From Saprospiraceae bacterium (GTDB lineage Bacteria > Bacteroidota > Bacteroidia > Chitinophagales > Saprospiraceae): a stretch of 55,216 nt of DNA. The notes under the pieces were generated by a model. The model worked only from the letters and a program-made list of their open reading frames with translations. It was not told the DNA's origin and ran no database searches. The stretch lies in assembly GCA_029263015.1 (NCBI GenBank), contig JAJCYI010000046.1:1-55216 (forward strand), given 5' to 3'. The position numbers and the translations under genes were made by a program. Below, piece after piece: positions 34,646 to 44,257 of this stretch (positions are counted from its first letter, which is position 1; every line of letters starts with the position of its first letter).

Positions 34646-36175
34646 ATGGCTGAACAGGACGGCGCAAAGAAAATCAAAGACATCAAATCCAGCCTGCGCA
34701 AACGTGATGGCGAACTATCAGACTACGTCTTTGGAAAAGTACAGCCGCAAGCTGTTGATTTAGAGGCCGCTGTACTCGGTGCCCTCATGCTCGACAAAGA
34801 TGCCTTGCCCATTGTATTGGACATTCTCCGTCCAGAAAGTTTTTACACCGATGCCCATCAACTGACTTACCGTGCCATTTTACGATTATTTGAAAAATCC
34901 CACCCCGTTGACCTTTTGACCGTCACCGAAGAGCTGAAAAAATCAGGGGACATTGATGCTGTGGGCGGCGCATATTACTTAGTGGAACTTACTGGGCGGG
35001 TTGGATCTAGTGCAAACATTGAATTCCACGCAAGGATCGTAACGCAAAAACACATCCAACGGGAACTGATTAAAGTTTCTACCCAAATAATCAGGGATGC
35101 CTACGAAGACACGACCGATGTTTTCACCTTGCTCGACGAAGCGGAACAGGGGCTTTTTGCTGTGACTCAAAACAACCTCAGCCGCCAGTATGAAAGTATG
35201 GGCGAATTGGCCAGTAAGACCCTCAAGATATTGGAAGCGCTGAAAGACAAAAAAGATGGTTTGACTGGGGTGCCGACAGGATTTGCCGATCTTGACCGCC
35301 TTACTTCGGGGTTCCAATCCTCCGATCTGATTATTCTGGCAGCTAGGCCGGGGATGGGTAAAACGAGTTTTGTGCTTTCGCTTGCGCGCAACGCCGCTAT
35401 GGATTTCAACAAAGGCGTTGCTGTTTTTTCTTTGGAAATGGCCAGCACCCAATTGGTGCAGCGACTTATTTCATTGGAAGCCGAAATCTCCGGCTCAAAG
35501 TTGCGTTCTGGCAAATTGGAAGAATATGAATGGCAACAACTCCACACCACCATCGAAAAGATGAGTGAAATGCCTATTTATATTGACGATACACCAGGGA
35601 TCAATATTTTTGAACTACGTGCCAAGTGCCGCCGCCTAAAAATGCAGCACGACATCCAAATGGTCATCATTGATTACCTGCAATTGATGAGTGGCACCAG
35701 CGGAAATAAAAATACCAACCGTGAACAGGAGATCAGCCAGATTTCCCGTGCGCTGAAAGGACTGGCAAAAGAATTGAAAGTCCCTGTAATTGCACTTTCA
35801 CAGTTGAGCCGGGCAGTAGAGGTGCGGGGTGGAGCGAAACGGCCACAGTTATCTGATTTGAGGGAATCCGGTGCAATTGAACAGGATGCAGATATTGTCT
35901 CCTTTATTTACCGCCCTGAATATTATCAAATCATGGAAGATGAAAGCGGCCAGTCACTTAAAGGCATTGCCGAAATCATTATTGCCAAACACAGAAACGG
36001 GGCGTTGGAAACAATCAAACTAAGGTTCACCGACCAGTTTGCCAAATTCACTGACCTGGGCGATCCCAATTTTGAGGCCTTCCCGTCTTCCGATCCGTTC
36101 GCTGCGCCTTTTGAGCCAGCTAGTGTAATCACCAGGCCATCAAAGATGAATGACGACGAGGATATTCCATTTTGA
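34646..36175 (+). CDS. dnaB: Replicative DNA helicase DnaB
   Basis: The hexameric fork helicase. The 509-residue protein has the DnaB N-terminal domain (about 30-135, starting VDLEAAVLGALMLD) and a RecA-like C-domain with Walker A ARPGMGKTS (233-241), the MVIIDYLQLMSG Walker B segment, and the QLSRAVEVR and DIVSFIYRPEYY motifs. An acidic C-terminal tail (SKMNDDEDIPF) resembles the tip peptides that bind single-strand-binding or other replisome partners. No intein is present. Confidence 0.97.
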   Translation: MAEQDGAKKIKDIKSSLRKRDGELSDYVFGKVQPQAVDLEAAVLGALMLDKDALPIVLDILRPESFYTDAHQLTYRAILRLFEKSHPVDLLTVTEELKKSGDIDAVGGAYYLVELTGRVGSSANIEFHARIVTQKHIQRELIKVSTQIIRDAYEDTTDVFTLLDEAEQGLFAVTQNNLSRQYESMGELASKTLKILEALKDKKDGLTGVPTGFADLDRLTSGFQSSDLIILAARPGMGKTSFVLSLARNAAMDFNKGVAVFSLEMASTQLVQRLISLEAEISGSKLRSGKLEEYEWQQLHTTIEKMSEMPIYIDDTPGINIFELRAKCRRLKMQHDIQMVIIDYLQLMSGTSGNKNTNREQEISQISRALKGLAKELKVPVIALSQLSRAVEVRGGAKRPQLSDLRESGAIEQDADIVSFIYRPEYYQIMEDESGQSLKGIAEIIIAKHRNGALETIKLRFTDQFAKFTDLGDPNFEAFPSSDPFAAPFEPASVITRPSKMNDDEDIPF

Positions 36176-36195
36176 GTTGTTGAGTTGTTGAGTTT
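36169..36195. repeat. Short GTTGTTGAG tandem repeat after dnaB
   Basis: About three copies of a 9-bp TTGAGTTGT unit overlap and follow the dnaB stop codon. It is simple-sequence DNA of the same GAGTT flavour as the arrays around dapD. Confidence 0.6.
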
Positions 36196-36359
36196 TCAAG
36201 TAGGGACCTTCGTGGAATTTTACTAATTCTACAACCAGTTTGATTTGTTGGCAAGAAAAATGACCTTTGTGGCTTTATAATTTGAATTTTTACCCGGCGA
36301 CAATTTTTTCTCAACCATGAAACACCAGCCGGAATAGGATTTGACCAAACATAATAATT

Positions 36360-37667
36360 TTGAGTTTTGACGATTTTGATTTTGACCCACAGGTTTTAGA
36401 CGGGCTAGATGCAATGGGCTTCAAGACCCCTACACCAGTCCAAGAGCAAGCCATTCCAGACATTTTGAAGGGCAAAGACATCTTGGCCTGCGCCCAAACC
36501 GGCACTGGCAAAACAGCTGCTTTCCTCCTTCCCATTATCAATAGGATAATCGTTGAGCCAATTGACGGAATAGATACCATCATTTTGGAACCGACACGCG
36601 AACTGGCAGTCCAAGTTGACCAACAATTGGAGGGATTCTCCTATTTTACCCCTGTAAGTTCCATTGCTATATATGGAGGCAGGGACGGTCATTCTATGGA
36701 AATAGAAATGCGCGCTTTGAAAAAAGGTGCTGACGTGATTGTTGCTACACCGGGGCGGTTTCTGGCCCATTTGCAATTGGGGTATGTAAAATTGGACAGC
36801 CTCCGCCACTTGGTGCTCGACGAGGCAGACCGAATGTTGGACATGGGTTTTATTGTGGATATTATGACCATTATCAACAAACTGCCCATCAAGCGCCAAA
36901 ATCTCCTTTTTTCAGCAACTATGCCTCGTGAAATCAGGGCGTTTTCAAAAAGCATATTAAAGGACCCCACCGAAATAAGCATCGCCATTTCAAAACCTGC
37001 CGAGGGTATTTTACAGGGTGTTTACATGGTTCGGGATTCTGAAAAAAACAGGTTGATCGAGCATGTTTTAAGTGGTCAAAAAAACAAAGCACAGCGGGTA
37101 TTGATCTTTGCAGGGACAAAACGAGCCGTGAAAGACCTGACATCCCACCTCCGAAACAAAGGTTTCAACGCTTCTGCTATCAGTTCCGACCTCGACCAAA
37201 AAGAACGGGAAGAAACACTATTCAAATTTAAGGGCAAATCCGTCCCGATCCTCGTTGCTACAGATGTGCTTTCCAGGGGCATCGATATAAAAGGTATAGA
37301 AGTAGTCATCAACTTCGATGTGCCGAACGACCCGGAAGATTATGTTCACCGCATTGGGCGCACAGCCAGGGCAGACGAAACGGGTGTAGCTCTCACTTTA
37401 GTCAGTAGGGACGGCCTCAGAAAATTCTCCCGCATTGAACAATTGATGGAAATGAAGGTGAGAAGATTGCCACTGCCGGAGGGCTTTGGGTCAATCTCGG
37501 ATAGCTCCGGAGACAGAAGACAATCGAGCGGCAGAGGACCTGGGGGCAGGGGAAGATCAAATCGTTGGCAAGGCGATAATAGAGGGGGAAGAAACAGGCA
37601 AGGAGGGAACAGAAATGCCAATCGAAGCCAATCAAGAGGTCCAAGAAAATCACCTCCAAAAGGATAA
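36360..37667 (+). CDS. DEAD-box RNA helicase (RhlE-like)
   Basis: An ATP-dependent RNA remodelling enzyme of 435 residues. It has a Q motif (GFKTPTPVQEQAIP), motif I AQTGTGKT (45-52), motif II DEAD, motif III SAT, and the C-terminal HRIGRTARAD. A tail of about 50 residues is rich in Gly/Arg/Asn (GRGPGGRGRSNRWQG and similar) and should add RNA binding, as in cold-adaptive helicases. The reading frame begins with TTG at 36360, giving MSFDDFDFDP, which matches the usual 'SF.DL.L' opening; no ATG fits near it. The exact name cannot be fixed from sequence alone. Confidence 0.92.
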   Translation: MSFDDFDFDPQVLDGLDAMGFKTPTPVQEQAIPDILKGKDILACAQTGTGKTAAFLLPIINRIIVEPIDGIDTIILEPTRELAVQVDQQLEGFSYFTPVSSIAIYGGRDGHSMEIEMRALKKGADVIVATPGRFLAHLQLGYVKLDSLRHLVLDEADRMLDMGFIVDIMTIINKLPIKRQNLLFSATMPREIRAFSKSILKDPTEISIAISKPAEGILQGVYMVRDSEKNRLIEHVLSGQKNKAQRVLIFAGTKRAVKDLTSHLRNKGFNASAISSDLDQKEREETLFKFKGKSVPILVATDVLSRGIDIKGIEVVINFDVPNDPEDYVHRIGRTARADETGVALTLVSRDGLRKFSRIEQLMEMKVRRLPLPEGFGSISDSSGDRRQSSGRGPGGRGRSNRWQGDNRGGRNRQGGNRNANRSQSRGPRKSPPKG

Positions 37668-37682
37668 CAATAGACTTGTTGT

Positions 37683-38732
37683 TTACTTGAAACTCCAGTC
37701 GTATTTATCGAGGTTCAAGAGGCTCAATTTCAGTAATTCAACACTACCATTGATATCTTCTTTATTCGCCATTTCAATAACCGAATGGATATGACGGGTG
37801 GGAATGGAAATGGCTCCGGCAATCGAACCATGTTTGCCATAGCGCTGAATGCCCATCGTGTCCGTACCACCTCCCGTCAGTATCTCAGCTTGCCATTTTA
37901 TATTGTTTTTATTTGCCAGTTCCTTTAAATAGTTCACCATGCGGTAATCACTGATGACAGTACTATCCATGATTTTGATCGCTGTTCCTTTACCAAGTTG
38001 AGTAACCATTTCATGCGGTAGAGCACCTGGCACATCAAATGCGATGGTCGTATCGAGTGCAATGCCAAAATCAGGGTCAATCTGATGAGCCGCAGATATC
38101 GCTCCCCTCAAGCCGACCTCCTCCTGCACAGTGAACACGCCATAGATGTCATATGGTACTTCCTGCTCTTTCATTGCCCTCAACACTTCAATAAGAATAA
38201 AAACTGAAATCCGGTTATCAATGCTCTTGCTATTAATACAATCACCCATTTCAATCAATTCTCTTTCACGAGTGATCGGGTCACCAATAGAAATCCATTT
38301 TTCGACCTCCTCTTTTTTCATGCCCAGATCCACAAAATAGTCTTGTATCAATGGCGGTTTATTGCGTTCATCAGGTTTCATGATATGGACAGGCTTAGAA
38401 CCCATCACACCTATTAAATCTTTTTTACCATGCACTAAAACACGCTGGGCAGTCAAGGTTTTGGGATCAAACCCACCAAGCGTATGGATTCGGAGATATC
38501 CATCGTCGTCGATATGGGTGACGATGAAACTGATCTCGTCCAGATGAGCCGCCACCATTACTTTCTTGTCGGTTTTGCCTTTTTTAACAGCAATGACATT
38601 GCCCATATTGTCCACCTTAATTTCATCAACCAACGGACCAACTTCTTTTAGGACAAATTCTCGAATGGGTTGCTCAAAACCTGGAGCTCCAGAAAGTTTG
38701 CAGATTTTTTTGAGCAGAGGTATGTTGATCAT
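37683..38732 (-). CDS. M42-family aminopeptidase / cellulase-M-type metallopeptidase
   Basis: A cytoplasmic dinuclear metallo-aminopeptidase of 349 residues that trims short peptides. Metal ligands are visible in AAHLDEISF (His and Asp), DNRIS, QEEVGLRG (catalytic Glu pair), ALDTTIA and RHIHSVIE near the C-terminus. The tetrahedral-complex PA-like insert domain is implied by length. It is convergent with the helicase gene, with about 15 bp between stops and no obvious terminator between. Confidence 0.92.
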   Translation of the reverse strand: MINIPLLKKICKLSGAPGFEQPIREFVLKEVGPLVDEIKVDNMGNVIAVKKGKTDKKVMVAAHLDEISFIVTHIDDDGYLRIHTLGGFDPKTLTAQRVLVHGKKDLIGVMGSKPVHIMKPDERNKPPLIQDYFVDLGMKKEEVEKWISIGDPITRERELIEMGDCINSKSIDNRISVFILIEVLRAMKEQEVPYDIYGVFTVQEEVGLRGAISAAHQIDPDFGIALDTTIAFDVPGALPHEMVTQLGKGTAIKIMDSTVISDYRMVNYLKELANKNNIKWQAEILTGGGTDTMGIQRYGKHGSIAGAISIPTRHIHSVIEMANKEDINGSVELLKLSLLNLDKYDWSFK

Positions 38733-38992
38733 CTTCAGAAGTATATTTTATCGTATTGGTATTTAGGAAAAAGGCGAAGTTACTCCTTGTCTATATTTAA
38801 CACGTAGAAGTTGGATGATTTTGTGACTTTTGCGAATCATCCACACAGAGGATTGTCTCTTGGTTCTTGGTAAAATGCCAGAACAAATCTAATCTGTACG
38901 GAATGACTTTTATATATGATTGCCGAATGGAAAGCTTAGAATTGATAAAAGTATAATTCTCATTTCTCAATTTGGTGAAGCCACAGGTTTAT

Positions 38993-40477
38993 ATGTCTTT
39001 ATTAAAAAAACTAGCTGGGGAAACAGCCATCTATGGCCTGAGCAGTATTGTTGGCAGGTTGTTGAACTACTTGCTTGTACCTCTTTATACCCGCTTGTTC
39101 CTGGAAGGAGAATACGGGATCGTGACACAGCTCTATGCCTGGGTAGGTTTTTTGATGGTTATTTTCATTTACCGAATGGACACTGCTTTTTTCCGTTTTG
39201 GTACATCGGCAGAGGAAAAGGAGCAAATCTTTTCAACTAGCTTTTGGTCGGTAGCAACATCGGCACTTGGGTTTTCCCTCCTTTTGATATTTTTTTCAAA
39301 TGACATAGCCCAATGGTTTTCATTTGCCCCAGGCCAATCTATTTATATTGTTTTCTTCGGAGTGGTTCTCGCATTTGACACCCTCGCTGAAATACCCCTG
39401 GCAAAACTACGCTTGGAAAACCGCCCCAAAAGGTTTGCGGCTATCAGGCTGGCAGGTATTGGGCTGAACCTTGGATTGAACCTTTTTTTCCTAGTGCTCT
39501 GTCCGTGGTTGTTGAAAAACGGAATTGCAACTCATTTAATAAATTCCATCTACGACCCAACGTTTGGTATTGGCTACATCTTCCTAATAAATTTGTTGGC
39601 AAGTACACTGGTATTACTCCTTCTTACGCCGGAAATCCTTACCGTAAAATGGACATTCAGCACCCAACTTTGGAAAAACATGTTCATTTATGCGGCCCCT
39701 CTTATCTTGGCCAGCCTAGCTGGTATCGTCAACGAAATGCTTGACCGCGAGCTACTTATCCGCCTCCTTCCTTTTGATATCGAAACCAACAGGGGAGAAC
39801 AGGGGATTTACTCTGCATGTTACAAATTGGCCATGATGATGAGCTTGTTCACCCAGGCATTCAGATATGCTGCCGAGCCTTTCTTTTTTGCAAACGCTAA
39901 ACATAAGGACGCAAAAGTTCTTTATGCTGATGTGACGAAGTATTTCACCATAGCAGGAGCGTTGGCGTTTTTGGTCATTGTCTTTTATCTTGATATCCTT
40001 AAATATTTTATCGGTGAAAACTATTGGGGAGGGCTTGTGGTCGTACCGATCCTCCTAATGGCAAATTTATTCCTTGGCCTTTATTATAATGTCTCCATTT
40101 GGTACAAACTCACTGACCAGACCATGAAAGGAGGCTGGATTGCGCTTGGCGGTGCTGGCATTACCATTGTGTTGAATATTTGGTGGATTCCAATTTTTGG
40201 CTTTATCGGATCGGCCTGGGCCACTTTGATTTGCTATTTTTCAATGACCGTTGCTTGCTGGATTTGGGGACAGAAATATTTTCCTGTAAATTATGACTTA
40301 AAACGAATCGTATTTTACATTATGTTTCCATTGTCCTTGTTTTTGTTAAGTTTGTTATCTGAAAATTATTTAACCTCAAATCAGTTCTTTGTTTACATAA
40401 TCAATACTATTCTCATCTTATCATTTCTTTTCATAACTTGGCAACTTGAAAGAAAATTTTTGCTTAAAGCACCTTGA
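38993..40477 (+). CDS. Polysaccharide flippase (Wzx/MATE-like)
   Basis: A multi-pass membrane protein of 494 residues with 12-14 predicted hydrophobic helices, from LAGETAIYGLSSIVG at the N-terminus to ILILSFLFITWQL at the end. The start and helix pattern fit the oligosaccharide-flippase superfamily that moves lipid-linked sugars to the outer leaflet. The ATG at 38993 (MSLLKKLAGE) is favoured over 38972 because the family begins there. No glycosyltransferases are nearby, so the substrate is not known. Confidence 0.88.
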   Translation: MSLLKKLAGETAIYGLSSIVGRLLNYLLVPLYTRLFLEGEYGIVTQLYAWVGFLMVIFIYRMDTAFFRFGTSAEEKEQIFSTSFWSVATSALGFSLLLIFFSNDIAQWFSFAPGQSIYIVFFGVVLAFDTLAEIPLAKLRLENRPKRFAAIRLAGIGLNLGLNLFFLVLCPWLLKNGIATHLINSIYDPTFGIGYIFLINLLASTLVLLLLTPEILTVKWTFSTQLWKNMFIYAAPLILASLAGIVNEMLDRELLIRLLPFDIETNRGEQGIYSACYKLAMMMSLFTQAFRYAAEPFFFANAKHKDAKVLYADVTKYFTIAGALAFLVIVFYLDILKYFIGENYWGGLVVVPILLMANLFLGLYYNVSIWYKLTDQTMKGGWIALGGAGITIVLNIWWIPIFGFIGSAWATLICYFSMTVACWIWGQKYFPVNYDLKRIVFYIMFPLSLFLLSLLSENYLTSNQFFVYIINTILILSFLFITWQLERKFLLKAP

Positions 40478-40599
40478 TCCTACCTTACTGCCTCTTTTTT
40501 GAACATTCACACACCACTATGTTTATTGTCAATTATTTAGACTTGAAATAAAAATTGCATCTGATTGGCTAAAAACCAGTGCTGTTCAAGCTTTTTTAC

Positions 40600-40607
40600 T
40601 AATTTTG
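40600..40607 (+). promoter_or_regulatory. Possible -7 promoter box of the OmpA/TSP3 gene
   Basis: TAATTTTG matches TAnnTTTG and lies about 120 bp before the gene in an otherwise gene-free 250-bp interval. A TTG at 40565-40567 is too far away to serve as a standard -33 box, so the call is weak. Confidence 0.3.
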
Positions 40608-40728
40608 TGACATTTTGAACACATGCCCATCGGCCTTGTAATCCCTTTTCATAATGAATTAAATTCACAAGCATTCAAGTGTAATCTGATTATTTAAACC
40701 GATTATTATTTGTCTTAAAACAACTAAA

Positions 40729-42384
40729 ATGAAAAATCTCAAACTAATCCTTTTCGCATTATTACTCCCAATGTTTGCCTTTTCTCAGGATGAAGAGGCT
40801 ACAGAAAAAACGAAAGCATCCAGCGGTGAATGGTCAGCAGGCCTATTTGTAGGTTATTCCAATTATCTTGGCGAACTGGTAGATCCTACATTTACTTTTG
40901 ATGAGTCAAATGCCGCGTTTGGTATTTTTATAAAAAACCAAATATCCCATCGTTTTGGTTTGAAAGCCAATTTGTATTATGGAACATTAAGCGGAGACGA
41001 TGCAAATTATGACCGCAACGCGAATAGAGGTGCTTCTTTTGAATCTTCTGTTGTAGAAATAGCGGTAAGAGGAGAATTTGATTTCCGAAAAAAGGAAAAC
41101 TATGACTATCAAGAAGGTGATACTGAATTTTCCCAATCAGGATCCTACAAAAAGAAAGTAATTCCATTCATTTTCATTGGTGCGGGTGCTTCATTTACAG
41201 ACCCAGATGTTACTTTTGAAAGCTCAAACCCACCAGTGCCAGAAGATTTTTCAAATGCACATTTAGCAATTCCCTTAGGAGTTGGATTAAGGGTTGATCT
41301 TAGCCGCAAATTGTATCTTGGTTTAGAATGGGGCCAGAGGATAACATTTACAGATTTTCTTGACGGAATCTCTAATAAAGAAGGAGACGATAATAATGAT
41401 ATTTACGCCATGGGAGGCCTCACCTTCGGCATGCGCTTCGTTGATAAAGATTCTGACAATGATGGTGTTGCCGATGACCAGGACAAATGCCCTACCTTAC
41501 CAGGCCTGACAGCCTTGGGCGGTTGTCCGGATAGCGATGGTGATGGCTTGGCCGATAGGGACGATAACTGCCCCAACGAAGCTGGCGACGTAAGCCACAA
41601 TGGCTGCCCAGATAGCGATGGCGATGGCATTGGCGATCATATTGATGACTGTCCAGATACTGCTGGTCTTCGAAGGTTTTCTGGTTGCCCAGATACTGAC
41701 AATGACGGTATCGTTGACAAAGAGGATAGCTGTCCAACAACTCCGGGTATCCCTGCTATGAATGGCTGCCCAGACTCTGATAGGGATGGAATTACAGATG
41801 ACAAAGACTTGTGTCCACAAACGCCAGGTACTGCCGAGCACAACGGCTGCCCAGATTCAGATGATGACGGCATAGCTGACAATGAAGACAATTGTCCAAA
41901 TACACCAGGTTCAAGAAGGTTTAACGGGTGTCCTGATACAGATAATGATGGCATTGCAGATAATGAAGATAAATGCCCTACTCTTGCTGGCCCATCTGGA
42001 AACAACGGTTGTCCTGAAATATTGGCCGAGGACAAAGCTGTCCTTGATCTGGCCATGCAAAACGTGAGTTTTGAAACGGGTAGTGCCAGATTGCTCTCTT
42101 CTTCCCGAGGCATTCTCAACCAAATTGCCGAAATCGTTACAAGGTATCCTGGATACATTCTTTACATAGACGGTTATACTGACAACGTCGGTAATGATTT
42201 TGCCAACCAGCAGCTTTCAGTACAGCGCACTAATTCCTGCGCAGACTATCTTGAAAGCAGAGGCGCTGACAGGTCAGTAATGGTAACCAATGGACATGGG
42301 GAAAGCGATCCTATTGCAGATAATACTTCTGCTTCTGGCAGAAGGACTAACAGAAGGGTAACTTTCAGGTTGGAATCTCAATAG
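40729..42384 (+). CDS. OmpA-family outer-membrane protein with seven TSP3 repeats
   Basis: A 551-residue envelope protein. A signal peptide (MKNLKLILFALLLPMFAFSQ) is followed by an outer-membrane beta-barrel-like domain (about 30-238), then seven exact-length 27-residue thrombospondin type-3 repeats (residues 241-429; DSDGDGxxDxxDxCP pattern), each with calcium-binding Asp rows and paired cysteines, and an OmpA C-terminal peptidoglycan-binding domain (about 440-551; ILYIDGYTDNVGN and NQQLSVQRTNSC). It should tie the outer membrane to the wall with a calcium-stiffened stalk. A bidirectional terminator follows. Confidence 0.93.
   Translation: MKNLKLILFALLLPMFAFSQDEEATEKTKASSGEWSAGLFVGYSNYLGELVDPTFTFDESNAAFGIFIKNQISHRFGLKANLYYGTLSGDDANYDRNANRGASFESSVVEIAVRGEFDFRKKENYDYQEGDTEFSQSGSYKKKVIPFIFIGAGASFTDPDVTFESSNPPVPEDFSNAHLAIPLGVGLRVDLSRKLYLGLEWGQRITFTDFLDGISNKEGDDNNDIYAMGGLTFGMRFVDKDSDNDGVADDQDKCPTLPGLTALGGCPDSDGDGLADRDDNCPNEAGDVSHNGCPDSDGDGIGDHIDDCPDTAGLRRFSGCPDTDNDGIVDKEDSCPTTPGIPAMNGCPDSDRDGITDDKDLCPQTPGTAEHNGCPDSDDDGIADNEDNCPNTPGSRRFNGCPDTDNDGIADNEDKCPTLAGPSGNNGCPEILAEDKAVLDLAMQNVSFETGSARLLSSSRGILNQIAEIVTRYPGYILYIDGYTDNVGNDFANQQLSVQRTNSCADYLESRGADRSVMVTNGHGESDPIADNTSASGRRTNRRVTFRLESQ
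41449..42015. repeat. Seven 81-bp coding tandem repeats (TSP3)
   Basis: The DNA coding for the TSP3 stalk is seven in-frame units of exactly 81 bp with conserved GATAGCGATGGCGATGGCAT-like cores. Equal length and similarity favour recombination that would add or remove units. Confidence 0.85.
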
Positions 42385-42399
42385 TGGATTCTTAAAGAT

Positions 42400-42443
42400 A
42401 CAAGAAAGCCCCTCAGAACAGTAGTTCTGAGGGGCTTTCTTGT
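42400..42443. terminator. Bidirectional terminator, OmpA gene and dapB
   Basis: A perfect 20-bp stem (42400-42419 with 42424-42443, ACAAGAAAGCCCCTCAGAAC and complement) with a 4-base AGTA loop lies between the convergent genes. The ends are A/T-rich on both strands, consistent with use in both directions. Confidence 0.85.
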
Positions 42444-42456
42444 ATATGGTATCGCC

Positions 42457-43197
42457 TCAAAAACCAAGCATATCTTTCATTTCAAAGACTCCCTCTTTGT
42501 CAATAATCCACATTGCAGCAGTCAAAGCCCCTGCCGCAAACCCTTCCCTTGAGTATGCCACATGACTGATTTCGATGGCATCTATCTCGGATTCCCATTT
42601 TACAGAATGAGAACCTGGCACAGGATCAATTCGATTAGAGACAATTCCTATCGCTTCTTTTGGAAAGGATTCAGTTCCTACACCCTCTTTTTTTAAAACA
42701 CCTGACCACCTTGATTTCCTATCTAGGTTTTCCAAAATTCCCTCTGCCAAAGTGATGGCTGTACCACTGGGATAATCCAGTTTTTGGGTATGGTGGGTTT
42801 CCTCTATGCTCACTTCATATTGTAAATGCGTAGCCATCATGGAGGATAGGTGTCTGTTCATAGCAAAAAAGATGTTGACCCCAACACTAAAATTTGATGA
42901 ATAAAAAAAAGTTCCATTTTCAGCCTTGCAAATGGATTTTGCCTCGTCCAATTTTTCCAGCCAAGCTGTTGTACCACTCACAATTGGAACACCCGACTTC
43001 AGGGTAAAAGCAATATTGTGAAAAGCTGTCTCAGGCCGACTGAATTCAATAGCGACATCCGCTTTTATCAAATTCTCCTTTGTCAGTTCATGTTGATTGG
43101 AATTAGAAATTTTCAAAACCACTTCATGTCCTTTTTGAATAGCTAACCTTTCAATGGTTTTGCCCATTTTACCATATCCCAAAATTGCGATTTTCAT
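42457..43197 (-). CDS. dapB: 4-hydroxy-tetrahydrodipicolinate reductase
   Basis: It reduces the product of DapA in lysine/diaminopimelate synthesis. The 246-residue protein has the N-terminal nucleotide fold ILGYGKMGKTIERL, the strand DVAIEFSRPETA, the catalytic region SSNFSVGVNIFF, and the DapB loop EETHHTQKLDYPSGTA with the catalytic His pair and Lys. The C-terminal half shows SHVAYSREGFAAGALTAAMWI. It is slightly shorter than the 260-270 residue proteobacterial form. It starts 313 bp from the divergent DUF192 gene. Confidence 0.95.
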   Translation of the reverse strand: MKIAILGYGKMGKTIERLAIQKGHEVVLKISNSNQHELTKENLIKADVAIEFSRPETAFHNIAFTLKSGVPIVSGTTAWLEKLDEAKSICKAENGTFFYSSNFSVGVNIFFAMNRHLSSMMATHLQYEVSIEETHHTQKLDYPSGTAITLAEGILENLDRKSRWSGVLKKEGVGTESFPKEAIGIVSNRIDPVPGSHSVKWESEIDAIEISHVAYSREGFAAGALTAAMWIIDKEGVFEMKDMLGF

Positions 43198-43510
43198 AAT
43201 TCCTGAATTAATATTGATACCTTTTGTGACCCACCAAACCTTCCAGCGTCAACAGAAAGATTTTTGTTGTTTACAAGCCACAACAATGGCTTTGAAGTCG
43301 CCCCTCTGTCCAGAGGGGCGCTTCTATTTAGCATGCAAATTTGCACTTTTCCAGTTAGAGTATGATAAAGGGGTAACATTACTTCCGTCCGATCATACAG
43401 CATACCATCATAATTTTTCAATCCTTCGTCGAGAAGTCGTTTTACTCTTTCCCAATTTTTCGACATTTGCGCCGTTACTAAACCTATTTACCAAAATTAC
43501 CTTTATCCAA
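43198..43510. other. Interval between divergent dapB and the DUF192 gene
   Basis: No gene is called in these 313 bases. The plus-strand open frame runs in from 43154, but its upstream part has no recognisable sequence and overlaps dapB, so I place the next gene's start at 43511. A short GC-rich hairpin lies at 43299-43320 (CGCCCCTCTG and complement, 10-bp stem). Confidence 0.55.
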
Positions 43511-44119
43511 ATGGCTAAATCATCCCATAAGAATAGCTCGACCAGCAATCAAAAAAAGAAACGGAAAAGCACAAAAAAGAACTACCGTCAAACCATTATC
43601 ACTGTACTGATGGCATTGGCATTGATAGCATTTGTACTCCCTGACCTATTACCTCTGTTCACAGGTGGCTCAGGTACCCGGACTACCTCAACCAATTCCA
43701 ATTCCAACTCAAATTCTGCTGATATGGCTGAACCAACATTTACCAAAGAAGGTGAACTTTCGCTGATTAGCAGTGAAACAGGAGAAACCATCAAACGCCT
43801 TGATATTGAAAAAGCTGATAATGATATGGAACGCAATTTCGGGATGATGTTCCGCAAATCCATGCCCGACACTCAAGGGATGCTGTTCCTTTTCGACAAA
43901 GCAAAACAGCAGTCATTTTGGATGAAAAATACCTTGATCCCCCTCGATATTCTTTTTATTGACGAAAACAGGAAAATCAATACTATTCATGCAAACGCCA
44001 CCCCTTTAAGCCTGCAATCCCTGCCATCAAATGGCGATGCCAAATATGTTTTGGAAGTGCGGGGAGGTTTTTGTCAACAATATGAAGTGAACATCGGGGA
44101 CATGATCGAATGGCAATGA
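43511..44119 (+). CDS. DUF192-domain protein with N-terminal membrane anchor
   Basis: A 202-residue protein. Residues 1-34 are very basic and low-complexity (SSTSNQKKKRKSTKK), followed by one membrane helix (about 38-60, IITVLMALALIAFVLPDLL) and then a Ser/Thr/Asn-rich linker. The DUF192 fold covers about 90-202 (ERNFGMMFRKSMPDTQGMLFLF, in part; WMKNTLIPLDILFID; VLEVRGGFCQQYEV). DUF192 proteins are common in aquatic bacteria, but their function is not established. A likely terminator follows at 44160-44182. Confidence 0.85.
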   Translation: MAKSSHKNSSTSNQKKKRKSTKKNYRQTIITVLMALALIAFVLPDLLPLFTGGSGTRTTSTNSNSNSNSADMAEPTFTKEGELSLISSETGETIKRLDIEKADNDMERNFGMMFRKSMPDTQGMLFLFDKAKQQSFWMKNTLIPLDILFIDENRKINTIHANATPLSLQSLPSNGDAKYVLEVRGGFCQQYEVNIGDMIEWQ

Positions 44120-44159
44120 AATATTGCAAAAAAGATAGCAGCCTTAATTCGAGAAAAAA

Positions 44160-44182
44160 CCCACTGGGCAATGCCAAGTGGG
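44160..44182. terminator. Terminator between DUF192 and ferredoxin genes
   Basis: An 11-bp stem with one mismatch (CCCACTGGGCA with TGCCAAGTGGG) lies between A-rich and AATAAAAAAT tracts. The neighbouring genes converge, so it can serve both. Confidence 0.7.
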
Positions 44183-44257
44183 CAATAAAAAATCTAAAGC
44201 TATGAAAACTAAAACCTTTTGCGTTCGGGAAGAGAAAACACTGAATGAATGAATTTC

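Noticed and set aside
34402-34653. Open frame of 83 codons before dnaB
   Set aside because: It crosses the long inverted repeat, overlaps the dnaB start and has no recognisable protein features.
41449-42015. Regular 81-bp repeats that could suggest a CRISPR-like array
   Set aside because: They are in frame, encode seven TSP3 calcium-binding units in an OmpA-family protein, and have no unique spacers.
43154-43510. N-terminal extension of the DUF192 protein to 321 residues
   Set aside because: The extra sequence overlaps dapB on the other strand and spans a hairpin; the basic segment and membrane helix typical of the protein begin at the ATG at 43511.
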